Of a DNA stretch of 64,000 nucleotides, positions 17,501 to 25,264 are shown in pieces. The position numbers and the translations under genes were made by a program. The notes below the pieces were generated by a model that was given only the letters and a program-made list of their open reading frames with translations, was not told the DNA's origin and searched no databases. Within the stretch, counting starts at the first letter, position 1. Each line of letters opens with the position of its first letter. The DNA is from Bacteroidales bacterium (lineage in GTDB: Bacteria > Bacteroidota > Bacteroidia > Bacteroidales > P3): positions 1 through 64,000 of the forward strand of contig JAFSYK010000021.1 in the NCBI GenBank assembly GCA_017449975.1. The letters are read 5' to 3'.

Positions 17501-20298
17501 ATGAAGTTAACCGGCGTAGACATCTGCAGCGCCTGTCCATCGTCCTCGCAGACCACCATGTTGTTGGCAATCACTACAGGCACCTGTGCGGTACCCGCCA
17601 GCTGCGCCAGACCCATGGCACTGGCACCATGCGAGGTGTAGAGCTTGTTGGCCGTCACACGCGAAGAGCCGGAGCAGCCCTGCATCAGCAACACATAGCT
17701 GACGCTGGAGGTGACGTCGTTGAGGAAGTTGCTATCGATAAGCACATTGTCCTGATACATCGCCTTGATGGCGGTGGTGCTTTGTGCGCTGAACTCGCTG
17801 TGCAGCACCTGGTTGTCGATAGAGTGGCTCTCGGGACCGTTGCCGGTGAAGTCCACACCGGTGGCGCCACCCTGCAGACGGCAGCGGTCGATCACAATCG
17901 AATCGGCACCCGACGAGGCAATCAGCGCAGCGACATAGTTGCTGCCGTTGTCCTCGAACCAGCAGTTCTCAAACTGGCAGTCGTTGGAGCTGCCGGACAT
18001 GCGCACCATATACTGCAGCGCCGTGGCGGTCTGCGGACGGACGAAGCCGATATTGTGGAAGCGCAGGTGCGCCACCGTGCGCAGGTCGACCAACGTGGTG
18101 GTGTTGGCGTCTGCCTCGAACCACACGCTGTCGGACAGCGGCTCGAAGGTCACCGTGTTGGTGGAGGAGCTGCCCGGGATGACCGGAATGGTCATCGCGC
18201 TGTAGGCGCCGGCAGAGAGTTTGACGGTCAGCGGACCATCGACACCGCAGCGCGACAGCGAGAAGAGGAAGTTGTCGAGCGTGGCGTAGTCGGCATTGGC
18301 GCCACCGACCTGAAGCACGCCGCTCAGAGCGCCGGAGCAGGCGATAAAGTCGGTACAGGTCGTATCGTTGTACGGCTCATGGTCACGATACTGCGTACTC
18401 GACACCGTGATGGTGTCACCCACCCATGCACAGATGGAGTGGAAGCCGACGGTGAAGAGCTGCGAGTTCGACACACGCACCCGCACACTGTCGCCACCGG
18501 CCAACGTGCCTTGCCAGGTATAGGAGACGGGCGCGCCGTTGTCCACCGAATAGCTGATGGGCACAGAGTTGATGACATGTGAACCGTAGTTCTTCAGCCA
18601 GACGACCACCGAGTCGGGCACCTCGGAACGCGAGGCATTGTACTCGCTGGGATAGGCCATCGCACTAATACCGCAGTCGTAGACCAGCGGCTGGTTGACC
18701 TTGGCCGTCAAGAAGACGTGCGGCAGCGTGGAGGCCGTGTCGATATAGATGTTGTTGGGGTCGTAGTAGCTCTCGTCGAAGAAGTCGGAGCCCAGGTTGG
18801 CGTTGTTGCCACCCACGTACACCGTACGCTTCGAGCTGTTGGCCACCGGCATCACCTTGACCGATGTGGCGGCGGGGTCGGTGTTGGCGTTATCGTAGGT
18901 GATACGTATCAGGATGTCCTGACCCGCATAGAAGAACGTGTCCTGGAAAGCAATATTGATGTTCGAGTTGGCCGGGGTACCAGCGGTGATGACCAGCGGT
19001 GCATCGTAGACCGCCTTCATGAAGCCGCTGTAGAAATAGCCGTTGGGCGATGCCGTGTAGTTGCTCGGCACATTGGCTATGCGCACCTGGAAACGTTCGC
19101 GGTTCTGCAGCGCGGTAGTGCTCTGGTGTGTGGTGAAAGCGAGGGAGGTGATGGCGCCCGGTCCGTAGCCGGCGGCACGCAGGCGTGCGCTGTCGACCAC
19201 AAACTCGCTGCGGTTATCGCCGTAGGCCGGGAAGGGATAGTTGATGGAACCGCCCAGCGAGGAGGTATTTCTGACCAGATTGCTTGCGTTGGCCGTACCA
19301 CGCACGCAGGCATAGCTGAGCCAGGCGCTGCTGCTGGTAGGATAGGTGACGGTGTTGCGGTTCGACGTGGCGTCGCGGGCAACCAGATGCCAATACATCA
19401 GCGTGTCGTAGCCCTCAAAGGGGATGCGCACCTCGAAACGGTGCGGCACAGAGGCCATCTCCGTCATCGTCACACGGTGCTCCGTGGGGTCAGAGGCGAC
19501 CTTGTAGACCACGTACACCGAATCCGGGTCGATAAAAATCCCATGCAGTTCATCGGTCGTGATGTCGGCAGCGATGCGGGCGCCACGGCTGTTGGGATAG
19601 GTGTAGGCGTCAGGCATGTCGACCATGGTGAGCGACGGCGTGATGATGGCGTCGGGGCTCACCTTCAGCTGCACATCGTCCAGATACCAGCCCGCATTCG
19701 TCGAGCCGCTGGCGGTACGCGCCATCAGGGTGAAACGGACGAGCAGCTTGCGACCCACCGACGACTGGTTGGCCAGGTAGGCGTCGAAGTCGAAACGCTC
19801 ATGCCGCCACATGCTGTTGGTGACGTTGTTCGCCGTCCAAGCGTCGTAGGCGCTGGCACAAAAGGAACCACGATCGTAAAAGTCATTGCTGTAGGTACCC
19901 TCCGTAATGTTGTAGTAGTTGTTGGTCACCTTGGACCAGTCATTGTCTACACCCGGACGTTTGATTTCAATGACACCCACCAGCGAGGAACGGTTGCAAG
20001 TGCTCGGATCCACGTTGCAGATGTGCATAAACTCCAGCGAGAAATGCTGCCACGAGCTGTTGGTCAAGTTGATGGTGTCCAACATCACCGTCACCGCGGT
20101 GGCGGTGTGCGACATCTTGAGTGCACGTGCGCCAGCGGCGGCAACAGTGGTCTGCGGGGCTGCGGTGCCCTGCTGGATCGTGTAGTTTGTGGGTTCACCC
20201 GTCTCAAATCCCTGCGAGTAGACCGTGGTGATTTGAGCCCTGCCGACCAGTGCCAGACAAGCAAACAAACAGAAGAAAAGTAACGACTGTTTTTTCAT
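8548..20298 (-). CDS. Giant T9SS-secreted multidomain surface protein (3,916 aa)
   Basis: It has a signal peptide (MKKQSLLFFCLFACLALVGRAQ). It ends with a type A T9SS sorting domain over about the last 80 residues (VLEQNYPNPFGE, then PAGVYFYGIE and RLMRKMIVR), so it should be exported by the type IX machinery and anchored or released at the surface. In between I see: a jelly-roll-like N-terminal region; a parallel beta-helix at about 740-1000 (LRFHNIGFVRP); a lamin-tail-like region at about 1290-1490 (KISEVQLSRTAAG); CARDB/Ig-like modules; a second beta-helix at about 2000-2370; a GEVED-like module near 2920-3000 (YVDYDRNGSFYS); and more CARDB-like repeats. No catalytic motif was found. An adhesin or matrix protein is likely. 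It occupies 18% of the window. Confidence 0.9.
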   Translation of the reverse strand: MKKQSLLFFCLFACLALVGRAQITTVYSQGFETGEPTNYTIQQGTAAPQTTVAAAGARALKMSHTATAVTVMLDTINLTNSSWQHFSLEFMHICNVDPSTCNRSSLVGVIEIKRPGVDNDWSKVTNNYYNITEGTYSNDFYDRGSFCASAYDAWTANNVTNSMWRHERFDFDAYLANQSSVGRKLLVRFTLMARTASGSTNAGWYLDDVQLKVSPDAIITPSLTMVDMPDAYTYPNSRGARIAADITTDELHGIFIDPDSVYVVYKVASDPTEHRVTMTEMASVPHRFEVRIPFEGYDTLMYWHLVARDATSNRNTVTYPTSSSAWLSYACVRGTANASNLVRNTSSLGGSINYPFPAYGDNRSEFVVDSARLRAAGYGPGAITSLAFTTHQSTTALQNRERFQVRIANVPSNYTASPNGYFYSGFMKAVYDAPLVITAGTPANSNINIAFQDTFFYAGQDILIRITYDNANTDPAATSVKVMPVANSSKRTVYVGGNNANLGSDFFDESYYDPNNIYIDTASTLPHVFLTAKVNQPLVYDCGISAMAYPSEYNASRSEVPDSVVVWLKNYGSHVINSVPISYSVDNGAPVSYTWQGTLAGGDSVRVRVSNSQLFTVGFHSICAWVGDTITVSSTQYRDHEPYNDTTCTDFIACSGALSGVLQVGGANADYATLDNFLFSLSRCGVDGPLTVKLSAGAYSAMTIPVIPGSSSTNTVTFEPLSDSVWFEADANTTTLVDLRTVAHLRFHNIGFVRPQTATALQYMVRMSGSSNDCQFENCWFEDNGSNYVAALIASSGADSIVIDRCRLQGGATGVDFTGNGPESHSIDNQVLHSEFSAQSTTAIKAMYQDNVLIDSNFLNDVTSSVSYVLLMQGCSGSSRVTANKLYTSHGASAMGLAQLAGTAQVPVVIANNMVVCEDDGQALQMSTPVNFISGEHTTFAYNSVRMNAPNRRNQAAVTMGSGAGTLTQVRMVNNVIACVDGNNMAFSYDSRNATNATVGHNVYYSAGGALNKHVNTLCITLAEWIAQVPADTQSIVVAPTFLNGSLVDLRAYNSVIKGCATPLAEVTTDMFGTARDAQSPCAGAMEFEALYYDFTIAALASPEHEYCGSSSSIPLHVVLQNSGVRNYDPATSGTLTLHYRSGTLVGSTPVTCVVPAGDTATFFSSTNLNLPSNPTGDITHDLMLWLESTIDPNTTNDTMRTSVILRYHPTAPVAPSVSVPYSTAATLSVTSGVTTWPVGIYSASRRQPSSIYWYADSLATTPIHIGSSFTTPVLYDDTAFFVAQQRDMGMMKISEVQLSRTAAGHTDPYPSWFGSNTAFAVEMTNVGDHAVNLEGDTLQILSASLTLNKIIQLPAVTIQPSASIVFQFVNGITTDSTKTLYYTINSSGTVPSSSTDFAVIYRDGGGLADVAAFNNITTYSGWNNLSIPSYMWTGTGVTLNTGVAGARRTSWPVNVNATPDNTKNYWTLASADDPMTLGTTNDALIIYDPSFCAGDRARVNVTVTGRPTVDLAVSDPVVPEGCNLGDEQLTVTLTNFGVYASSSFTVHFSDGHTTGTDVISAGLGAGQSMVHTFSTPLNMHAQSDTTYHITFWVERYTGDITRANDSVHASALSMFTPLLPNIATSQTCAYGQTLTLAPQGFDPATQTFRWYDSEDNLLSTSNSYTTPHLYLPDTFFVKGVSILPNQHQIGTGATTTSPTSTMTPSPYNTLRKYAREQYIYTAAELLAAGVQPGDINTVSFCLDSLYGNLQTVSFANYAISMGTTTQDVFAASGNNWLATQGYYASDNFVVHRADEWIVHNLDSAFVWDGVSNIVVQVCRELPAAISTGLSTAYTTASNRALYVSNNNTQVCGLTSAGQRSSYRPNIRFGQSAEHCEGSSLRVVVSLTGIPANEAMIDWPASVDTVTHTSCASAPISVRVINLGSQAIASYQLHYRVDDGAWQNIATSGSIATGGRVSVPFTMQPMTPGRHLITVVVNATGDLIPTNDTIQMVAQVRFCGGDYTIGSTGTYATILEAIDTLNSVGVAGPVRFLVEPDTYEGQVQLARIEGASAQNTITFRSSTGMASDVLITAAPTNANNYVVKLADSAAHIRFEYVTMKSTATGNFNNVVSVANASNIRFEGATLRVKNTADNANASCVALGSGVNGLYFTGCLLDSGYYSIKSTGVSAGSSRQVQFDSCRLTNFTTKGVDLSGVYQFTIERCTVRSGMSVARRPLTGISVANSVGALVISKNNVVLSDLQNGGKTGILLKSCRGASQSLDKVLLHNNMVSVSGSGNVGASTGSTVVSTCITIDDASTDSSRFIEVYFNTLRLATSDNRNTTAAFMAGATARDLYVSNNIFSNFTGGYAYFVTPGATVVISDYNNYYSNTTTATTRLAYWNGEANSLVALRLANQTDASSHNLQPYFVAADDLHMTTSNLSGLAHYNLDIPEDIDGTTRTQIPPPTIGAHEYPMPAHDVSVAAISHPVLTDNIVEGDTIMVVASFYNNGSSSERNVTWYADVTGVTGAVSPTETVTVIPTQGMVTDTTYIIMPIGVIDTQTVVVHLSLPGDLNPDNNEASSRFYVYPAFNIQAYMASVSQGSPATGCNLQNATITLTLKNTGRKPITPSMQLTIGYQVILNTPGVTVPNLPIWHEEFINLPTALPVSGSQSVSFTTPANLYPTGLESNISVKYRAWVHYEYDLVPSNDTTVYISKQSNYNPQPPAGVDLHIPYATTDVLWASQVNQFPISWYRDSTQSPFYNPTTYTNSTHWNYAPRYFRDTVYYLNCVSAEGCPSSYSPIHVYLNPRVENDVAAIAILSPATGQVYVERDTVTVRIINYSNQPVSNIPVTYRFSIREGSNYNQISLVNEVYNGTLQPDETVDYAFTSLLQIPTNYFNTARNYRVEAWTDLPTEMVRQNDTVTTPYAFSTLAENTYCATSVANNDGMDITRISINNIDWEMPPVGRGYIDMSAYDNPTTGVITLPHGMVDTLIVSCANSEDLSDNETMARLTVYVDYDRNGSFYSRRRIVNNDTIYDTNHVERVCDTMIRANQTLRLPMVVPASVHCGFMKARFILNQDTTVATNLPCNNIDHGNIVDWLLFVERDLPTVDLAPARMVTAHDHEVDANLRNVGFVMVNKGATELRAANIDYTFYNRFDSTTVTGTMPWVGVLSSGMSAYVTLPDYTFNPGTTDLTIVVRATGDVRHDNDTLRYEFHRFHVRQLTFQDDFDGPNYWYAPSGNNEYNYNYWHVGYPSKIHLRGAHSNPRAWTTEIGSSVRTGRRGTLSMLYSPYIDVSQIRTDSLSFYLARDLGEGSHMVIEYRNSHGVWTRFDTISGIEWYNSEEGFTGVSDNYSYKFYCVPTSHLIENFPPLLQFRLVYYTPVANATASFGDGCSFDNFAIRRAQRAVDAGVLEITAPTELALGARSTLTVTLINYGYDTLRSVPVAFRSYGDYLPREEVFTGAIPPNGGTASFTFSDASAFTVTNNYPEVFEICAFTRSSSDLYHDNDTACISYTMLPLERDVAMTAFLTPNSRVMAGDSVTVTLRLRNNGYGMISSLPIAVSINNTLIVDTIDFVALMGRPLFSMEYFNYTVGQRYQVNLGALSIKAYSDLEDDSYRFNDTISMRVEGIYAITDLKAKEIIVNGRRVQLTVENLGSRAVTSFEIGYYYDNDPATLVNQIYEGTLNALSAGYIVFANQLPQRQQPYDQITAYVSIADDADRRNDTTSSIVEPYVDIQVDKLLVEENMNENCRVRMRLENIGNFAHQGQYALDAVINGTALTTLGSRTLIPGMIYDLEFEATVPKSSTRTYEGIGTFSSTIDANPDNNQTSWIVVLNSFEGVPTVTEQDEYVLEQNYPNPFGEMTRVSFSIPQPANVRLFIIDAMGHLCYQRQQHCEAGRTTWPITTTEMQLPAGVYFYGIECDGHRLMRKMIVR

Positions 20299-20371
20299 GA
20301 GATTATTTTATCTTTTTGTTTTTCAAATGTATACAACGTGCTGAAACAAAAACAGCACACCTAATGAAGTA

Positions 20372-20379
20372 CAAATATA
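20372..20379 (-). promoter_or_regulatory. -7 box TATATTTG for the giant protein gene
   Basis: It matches TAnnTTTG on the minus strand, 74 bp upstream of the start codon at 20298, in an AT-rich gap. The -33 element is not clear. Confidence 0.5.
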
Positions 20380-20422
20380 CATTTTTTTTCAAAAACAGCG
20401 CCATTACAAGGAATATAATAAT

Positions 20423-20447
20423 AAAAAAGCCCGCCGACTGGCGGGCT
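20423..20447 (-). terminator. Rho-independent terminator after rlmB
   Basis: Read on the minus strand: stem GCCCGCC, loop AGTC, stem GGCGGGC, then a T6 run. It lies about 25 bp beyond the rlmB stop and before the promoter of the giant gene. Confidence 0.85.
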
Positions 20448-20471
20448 TGGATTTCAATACACGTAACAAGG

Positions 20472-21242
20472 TCACTCGCCGCGTTGCCGCAGAGCCTCGT
20501 ACATGAAAAGGGCGGCAGCCACCGACACGTTGAGCGACTGGACGCCACCCACGATGGGGATGCGGGCATGCCGGTCGGCCAACCGCAGCAAATCGGGCGA
20601 GACCCCCTTGTCCTCCGACCCCATCAGTAGCAGCGTGGGCTGGGTGTAGTCGACCGCAGCGTAGGAGTCCGACGCCTTTTCCGACGCCACCACCACCTTC
20701 ATTCCCAGCGCTTTGGCGACATTGACAACCGTCTTCAGGTTGTCCTCCCGACAAACGGGCAGGTGCATCAACGCCCCTGCCGAACTCTTGACGGCGTCGG
20801 CGCCAATCTGCGCACTGCCGTGCTTGGGCACCACCAGCGCGTCGACACCGGCACAGACCGCGGTACGGGCGATGGCACCCACGTTGCGCACATCGGTGAC
20901 ATGGTCGAGCAGCACCACGAAAGGCGACTTGCCCGCATCCAGCAGCGACTGCACCAGCGGTTCGAAGTCACGGTATTCGATGGGCGAGACGATGGCGACA
21001 ACGCCCTGGTGATTGTTGCGTGTCAGCGCATTGAGTTTTTCCACCGGCACATACTGGCTGGGGATGCCCGCCTCGCGGAGACGGCCTTTCAACTCACCCA
21101 GCAGGTCGCCCTGCAGACCGGTGCGCAGCAGCACCCGGTCGATTTGCCGACCGGCGTCGATGGCCTCGATGACGGGGCGCATGCCGTAGACGATATTTTG
21201 CTCACTCTTCGGTGACGGCTTCTGACGAGAAACTTTGTCCAT
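20472..21242 (-). CDS. rlmB: 23S rRNA (guanosine-2'-O-)-methyltransferase, RlmB/TrmH family
   Basis: This 256-residue SPOUT methyltransferase should 2'-O-methylate a guanosine of 23S rRNA (G2251 in E. coli) using SAM. The N-terminal substrate-binding domain starts [16 protein letters not shown]. The SpoU motifs follow: [29 protein letters not shown] and [17 protein letters not shown], the last forming the trefoil knot. The chosen ATG at 21242 overlaps the end of the upstream ABC gene by 41 bp, indicating translational coupling. It could methylate a related RNA site, since TrmH-family paralogues are hard to separate by eye. Confidence 0.88.
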   Translation of the reverse strand: MDKVSRQKPSPKSEQNIVYGMRPVIEAIDAGRQIDRVLLRTGLQGDLLGELKGRLREAGIPSQYVPVEKLNALTRNNHQGVVAIVSPIEYRDFEPLVQSLLDAGKSPFVVLLDHVTDVRNVGAIARTAVCAGVDALVVPKHGSAQIGADAVKSSAGALMHLPVCREDNLKTVVNVAKALGMKVVVASEKASDSYAAVDYTQPTLLLMGSEDKGVSPDLLRLADRHARIPIVGGVQSLNVSVAAALFMYEALRQRGE

Positions 21243-21900
21243 CTTTCATCCAGATTTTTCGGTCGGCCATCTCGGCCAACTCGGGGTTGTGGGTAACGAT
21301 TACAAACGATTGGTTATACTGCTCGCGCAGCGAGAAGAAGAGGTGGTGCAGCTCACGCGCATTGACCGAGTCAAGGTTGCCCGACGGCTCGTCGGCCAGC
21401 ACCACGTCGGGACGGTTGATGAGCGCCCGCGCCACCGACACCCGCTGCTGTTCGCCACCCGACAAGGCCACAGGCTTGTGGTCGGCTCGCGCCTCCAGGT
21501 GTAGAAATGTGAGCAGTTCCATGGCTCGCTGACGCGCCTCGCGCATCGACAAGCCCGCTATCAGGGCGGGTATGCAGACATTCTCCAAGGCGGTGAATTC
21601 GGGCAGCAGGTTGTGGGACTGGAACACAAAGCCGATGTGGCGGTTGCGGAATGCCGCCAGCTGACGTTCAGGCAGCTGTACGATATCGACCTGCGTCGTC
21701 GACCCGCCGTCTGTCATCTCGTAGAACACCTGTCCCGAATCCGGACGGTCGAGCGAGCCCAGTATCTGCAACAGTGTGGTCTTGCCGGCACCCGAGGCGC
21801 CGACAATGGAGACCACCTCGCCGCGGTCGACAGTCAGGTTCACATCCCGCAGCACCTGCAAAGTGCCGTAACGTTTGTTGATATGTGTAGCTGTTATCAC
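21202..21900 (-). CDS. lolD: LolD-like ABC transporter ATP-binding protein
   Basis: This 232-residue ATPase of the MacB/LolD/FtsE group has Walker [10 protein letters not shown] at about 34-42, a Q-loop in [17 protein letters not shown], signature [15 protein letters not shown], Walker [13 protein letters not shown] and an H-loop VTHN. LolD powers release of lipoproteins from the inner membrane; the N-terminus and the Q-loop [11 protein letters not shown] fit this subfamily. The permease (LolC/E-type) is not adjacent, so the exact partner is uncertain. It lies between hutI and rlmB on the same strand. Confidence 0.8.
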   Translation of the reverse strand: MITATHINKRYGTLQVLRDVNLTVDRGEVVSIVGASGAGKTTLLQILGSLDRPDSGQVFYEMTDGGSTTQVDIVQLPERQLAAFRNRHIGFVFQSHNLLPEFTALENVCIPALIAGLSMREARQRAMELLTFLHLEARADHKPVALSGGEQQRVSVARALINRPDVVLADEPSGNLDSVNARELHHLFFSLREQYNQSFVIVTHNPELAEMADRKIWMKDGQSFSSEAVTEE

Positions 21901-21916
21901 AGTGTATTTACATTTG

Positions 21917-21936
21917 TCTTAACTACTTAACCACTA
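21917..21936. repeat. TTAACTAC short tandem array at hutI stop
   Basis: Two and a half units (CTTAACTACTTAACCACTA). The last CTA gives the TAG stop of hutI at 21934-21936. Same family as 1798-1852. Confidence 0.65.
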
Positions 21937-23190
21937 CACCTCCACTCCATTCAAGAAGGTACGCTCCACCTTGTTCTCGCCGAAGCTGTAGGGCATATAG
22001 GCATAGCTCGGTATCGGCTTGGTGATGTAGAAGTTGGCTTTCTTGCCCACGGCGATGGAACCCAGTTCCTGGCTCACGCCCATGGCATAGGCCGTATTGA
22101 GGGTGGTGGCGTTGAAAGCCTCTTCTGGCGTGAGACGATAGCGGATGCAGGCCATCGAGAGGATGAGCTGCATATTGTTCGACGGCGCTGTGCCCGGGTT
22201 GTAGTCGGAGGCCATCGCCACAGGCAGACCCGCGTCAATCATCTTGCGCGCGGGAGAGAGTGGCAGATTGAGGAAGAAGGCGCAGCCCGGAAGAACGGTA
22301 GGCATCGTCTCGCTACCTTTCAGACACTCGATCTCGGCATCGCCCATCTGCTCGAGATGGTCGACGGAGATGGCACCGTATTTCACACCCACCTGTACGC
22401 CACCGGAGATGGCCATCTCGTTGGCGTGAATCTTCGGCCGCATACCGTATTTGATGCCGGCCTCCAGAATGCGCTCGGTGTCCGCCACGGTGAAGAAACC
22501 CTGGTCGCAGAACACATCGATGAAATCGGCCAGTCCTTCGCCCGCCACCAGCGGTATCATTTCGTTGATAACCAAGTCGACATAGTCCTCCTGGTGGCCG
22601 CGGTATTCCATCGGGATGCCGTGGGCTCCAAGGAAATTGGACTTAATGGTCAGGGGTGAGTTCTCCTTGAGACGGCGTATCACGCGCAGCAACTTCAACT
22701 CACTCTCGGTGGAGAGGCCATAACCACTCTTGATTTCAATGGCACCCGTACCCAGACGGATCACCTCCTCGAGGCGCTGCTGGGCCATGTCGTAGAGTTC
22801 TTCTTCCGTGGCCGCCGCCGTCGCCTTGGCGGAGTTGAGGATGCCGCCGCCCCGCTTGGCAATCTCCTCATAGCTGAGACCGCGGATCTTGTCGACAAAC
22901 TCCAACTCACGTGAGTTGGCATAGACCAGGTGTGTGTGCGAGTCGCAGAACGACGGGATGACCATGCGGCCCGTGGCGTCGACCTCGCGGTCGAATGGAA
23001 AGTTGAGAATTGAGAGTTGAGAGTTCTTTAACTCTTCCATCTTGCCGAAGGCGGCGATTTTGCCGTCTTCAATGACAAGGAAGGCGTCTTTGATTGTCTC
23101 CAGCTGCGCCATCTCTTTACCTTGCTTGCGCAGCACTGGGGAGCCCTCCACACCCACCAGTTCTTTGATATTTTTGATTAAGGTTTTCAT
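21934..23190 (-). CDS. hutI: Imidazolonepropionase
   Basis: This 418-residue amidohydrolase hydrolyses 4-imidazolone-5-propionate to N-formimino-glutamate in histidine breakdown. The metal-binding strand is DSHTHLVYANSRE at about 83-95, and HAN, DHLEQM and MASDYNPG complete the usual active-site set. It aligns over full length with the family. Residues 55-64 (KNSQLSILNF) are encoded by a TTGAGAA heptamer array, next to the strand that leads into VDATGRMVIPSF. No other hut gene is in the window, so the pathway partners lie elsewhere. Confidence 0.93.
   Translation of the reverse strand: MKTLIKNIKELVGVEGSPVLRKQGKEMAQLETIKDAFLVIEDGKIAAFGKMEELKNSQLSILNFPFDREVDATGRMVIPSFCDSHTHLVYANSRELEFVDKIRGLSYEEIAKRGGGILNSAKATAAATEEELYDMAQQRLEEVIRLGTGAIEIKSGYGLSTESELKLLRVIRRLKENSPLTIKSNFLGAHGIPMEYRGHQEDYVDLVINEMIPLVAGEGLADFIDVFCDQGFFTVADTERILEAGIKYGMRPKIHANEMAISGGVQVGVKYGAISVDHLEQMGDAEIECLKGSETMPTVLPGCAFFLNLPLSPARKMIDAGLPVAMASDYNPGTAPSNNMQLILSMACIRYRLTPEEAFNATTLNTAYAMGVSQELGSIAVGKKANFYITKPIPSYAYMPYSFGENKVERTFLNGVEV
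23000..23026. repeat. In-frame CTCAATT heptamer array inside hutI
   Basis: Units TTGAGAA, TTGAGAG and TTGAGAG on the plus strand read as CTCAATT-type on the coding strand and encode NSQLSILN. Same family as in dnaE, ddl, the GSCFA gene and the ABC ATPase at 57.5 kb. Confidence 0.85.
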
Positions 23191-23210
23191 GATTGGGATT
23201 TCTGTTTTTA

Positions 23211-23260
23211 GGACTTATTATGACCTATAAGACCTATTACGACCTATAAGACTTATAGCT
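23211..23260. repeat. GACCTATAA nonamer array between ruvB and hutI
   Basis: Units GACTTATTA, GACCTATAA, GACCTATTA and GACCTATAA repeat with 9- to 10-bp spacing and fill most of the 74-bp gap. Confidence 0.8.
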
Positions 23261-23264
23261 TTTT

Positions 23265-24293
23265 TTAGAAATCTAACTCCTGCTGACTACCGTTTTGTTT
23301 GAATTTGCCCAGGTGCTGGTAGGCTTGGGCGGTCACCTCGCGGCCGCGGGGGGTGCGCATCAGGTAGCCTTCCTGGATGAGGTAAGGCTCATAGACCTCT
23401 TCGACGGTGCCGGCGTCCTCGCCGACGGCGGTGGCGATGGTGTTGAGACCCACGGGGCCACCCTTGAACTTGTCGATGATGGTGGTGAGGATGCGGATAT
23501 CCATCTCGTCCAGTCCGTTGCGGTCTACATTCAGCGCCTGCAGCGCATAGCGGGCGATGTCCAGCGTGATGGTGCCGTCGCCTTTGACCTGCGCAAAGTC
23601 GCGCACACGGCGCAGCAGACGGTTGGCGATACGGGGTGTGCCACGGCTGCGGCGTGCAATCTCGATGGCGCTCTCGCTGGTGATCTTCACATCCAGCAAC
23701 CCCGCCGAACGGTTGACGATATACGTCAGTGTCTCGGCGTCGTAATACTCCAGTCGGCTGTTGATGCCGAAGCGGGCACGCAAAGGTGCCGTCAGCATGC
23801 CGCTGCGGGTGGTGGCTCCGATAAGGGTGAACGGTTTGAGGTTGAGCTGCACCGACCGTGCCGCGGGACCGCTCTCAATCATAATATCGATGCGGAAATC
23901 CTCCATCGCGCTGTAGAGGTACTCCTCCACCACAGGCGACAAGCGGTGTATCTCGTCGATAAAAAGCACATCGTTGGTCTGCAGCGAGGTGAGCAGGCCT
24001 GCCAGGTCGCCCGGCTTGTCGAGCACCGGACCGCTGGTGGTCTTGATGCCCACCCCCAGCTCGTTGGCGATGATATTGCTGAGTGTCGTCTTGCCCAGAC
24101 CCGGCGGTCCATAGAGCAGCACATGGTCCAGCGGCTCGCCACGGTCGCGGGCGGCACGGACAAACACACGCAGGTTGTCGACCACCTGCCGCTGTCCGGC
24201 GAAACTGTCGAAACCCTGCGGACGCAATGCGCGTTCCATCTCACGTTCCTGCACCGACTGGCCCTTGCTTGTGGCATCCAGATTGTCGTTCAT
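23265..24293 (-). CDS. ruvB: Holliday junction branch-migration ATPase RuvB
   Basis: This 342-residue AAA+ motor works with RuvA to drive branch migration. Walker [10 protein letters not shown] is at 62-70, Walker B DEIHRL at 113-118, sensor 1 GATTRSGML follows, and the sensor 2/arginine region is [17 protein letters not shown]. The C-terminal winged helix contains [16 protein letters not shown]. Length and order match the family fully. It is the first gene of a minus-strand run that includes hutI, lolD and rlmB. The 3' end of ruvB lies beside a GACCTATAA array. Confidence 0.97.
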   Translation of the reverse strand: MNDNLDATSKGQSVQEREMERALRPQGFDSFAGQRQVVDNLRVFVRAARDRGEPLDHVLLYGPPGLGKTTLSNIIANELGVGIKTTSGPVLDKPGDLAGLLTSLQTNDVLFIDEIHRLSPVVEEYLYSAMEDFRIDIMIESGPAARSVQLNLKPFTLIGATTRSGMLTAPLRARFGINSRLEYYDAETLTYIVNRSAGLLDVKITSESAIEIARRSRGTPRIANRLLRRVRDFAQVKGDGTITLDIARYALQALNVDRNGLDEMDIRILTTIIDKFKGGPVGLNTIATAVGEDAGTVEEVYEPYLIQEGYLMRTPRGREVTAQAYQHLGKFKQNGSQQELDF

Positions 24294-24314
24294 TGAGTCT
24301 TATTATTAGCGTTG

Positions 24315-24322
24315 CAAAGATA
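24315..24322 (-). promoter_or_regulatory. -7 box TATCTTTG for ruvB
   Basis: An exact TAnnTTTG match on the minus strand, 22 bp upstream of the ruvB start codon. Confidence 0.6.
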
Positions 24323-24378
24323 CAAAAATGCATCCATATATACTAAACGCGTATCGGAGTCGTTATACTAAATAAATA

Positions 24379-24403
24379 GGAGTTATAGTGGAAGAGTAAC
24401 TCC
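24379..24403. other. Stem-loop upstream of universal stress gene
   Basis: GGAGTTA and TAACTCC pair around an 11-bp loop, 28 bp before the ATG at 24431. It may be a 5' leader structure; the role is unknown. Confidence 0.4.
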
Positions 24404-24430
24404 CCCCAACAAACGAAAATTACACACACT

Positions 24431-25264
24431 ATGAAATCAATAATTGTAGGTACCGATTTTTCCGAAGGCTCGTTTGTCGCCTTGGCTGTCGCCGTCGACA
24501 TCGCCCGTGCACTTAAAACCAACATCAAACTGGTATGGGTTCAGAAAGAGCGCATGCTTGCCAGTGACGAGGAACGCGAGACCATGAAACGCCTTTCCAT
24601 CGAAAAACTACAGCATCTGTGCGAACAATACCGCGACCAGTTGGCTCCGCTGGAGATCCACTACGAGGTAAAGAGCGGACGTGTGTCGAGTGTCATTGCC
24701 GACCTGGCCCGCCGCGAGAACGCACCGATGATTGTCATCGGCACCAATGGCGCCAGCGGATTCGAGAAATACTGGATGGGCAGCACCGCCGTGCGCATTG
24801 TGCAGGAAGCCCCCTGCCCCACCCTCTCCATCCGTCAGGGCTTCAACTTCCACAAGGCTTTGGAGCACATCGTGGTGCCTATCCGTGTCTCCACCAGTTC
24901 GCGCGAGAAAATTCGTCCCGCGAGCATGATGGCGCACATCTTCGGGTCGCATGTCCATATTCTCGGACTCCTCGACGTACCCGACGAGGAACAGACGCTA
25001 CTCGCCTATATGAAGCAGTCGTCCGACTACCTGACAGCTGAGAACATCCCGCACACCTCGGTGGTACGGAAGTCCTCCAACGCCTGCGACACCATCCTCT
25101 CCTACGCCTACGAAATCAACGCCGACCTGCTGGTCATCCACACCGAGCAGGACAAGTTTGTGCAACAGCTGTTCCTGGGCACCAACGCCCAACAGATTGT
25201 CCACAAGTCGCAGATTCCCGTGTTGAGCCTCCACCCCGAAGACTATATCAACTTTGCCCGATAA
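24431..25264 (+). CDS. Universal stress protein, tandem Usp domains
   Basis: This 277-residue protein has two Usp folds. The first (residues 1-136) carries the ATP-binding signature G-x2-G-x9-G-S/T at 104-119 (GTNGASGFEKYWMGST) and begins SIIVGTDFSEGS. The second (about 146-277) is more diverged but ends with PVLSLHPEDY in the typical last strand. UspA-family proteins bind ATP and modulate stress survival. The stop codon overlaps the start of the next gene by 11 bp, so the two are probably cotranslated. A stem-loop lies upstream. Confidence 0.9.
   Translation: MKSIIVGTDFSEGSFVALAVAVDIARALKTNIKLVWVQKERMLASDEERETMKRLSIEKLQHLCEQYRDQLAPLEIHYEVKSGRVSSVIADLARRENAPMIVIGTNGASGFEKYWMGSTAVRIVQEAPCPTLSIRQGFNFHKALEHIVVPIRVSTSSREKIRPASMMAHIFGSHVHILGLLDVPDEEQTLLAYMKQSSDYLTAENIPHTSVVRKSSNACDTILSYAYEINADLLVIHTEQDKFVQQLFLGTNAQQIVHKSQIPVLSLHPEDYINFAR

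Noticed and set aside
10408-18582. A 2,724-codon open frame on the plus strand opposite the giant T9SS gene
   Set aside because: The minus-strand frame has a signal peptide, recognisable modules and a sorting domain. The antisense frame is open because the sense gene rarely uses TTA, CTA and TCA codons; its product is rich in R, G, V and H with no known domain.
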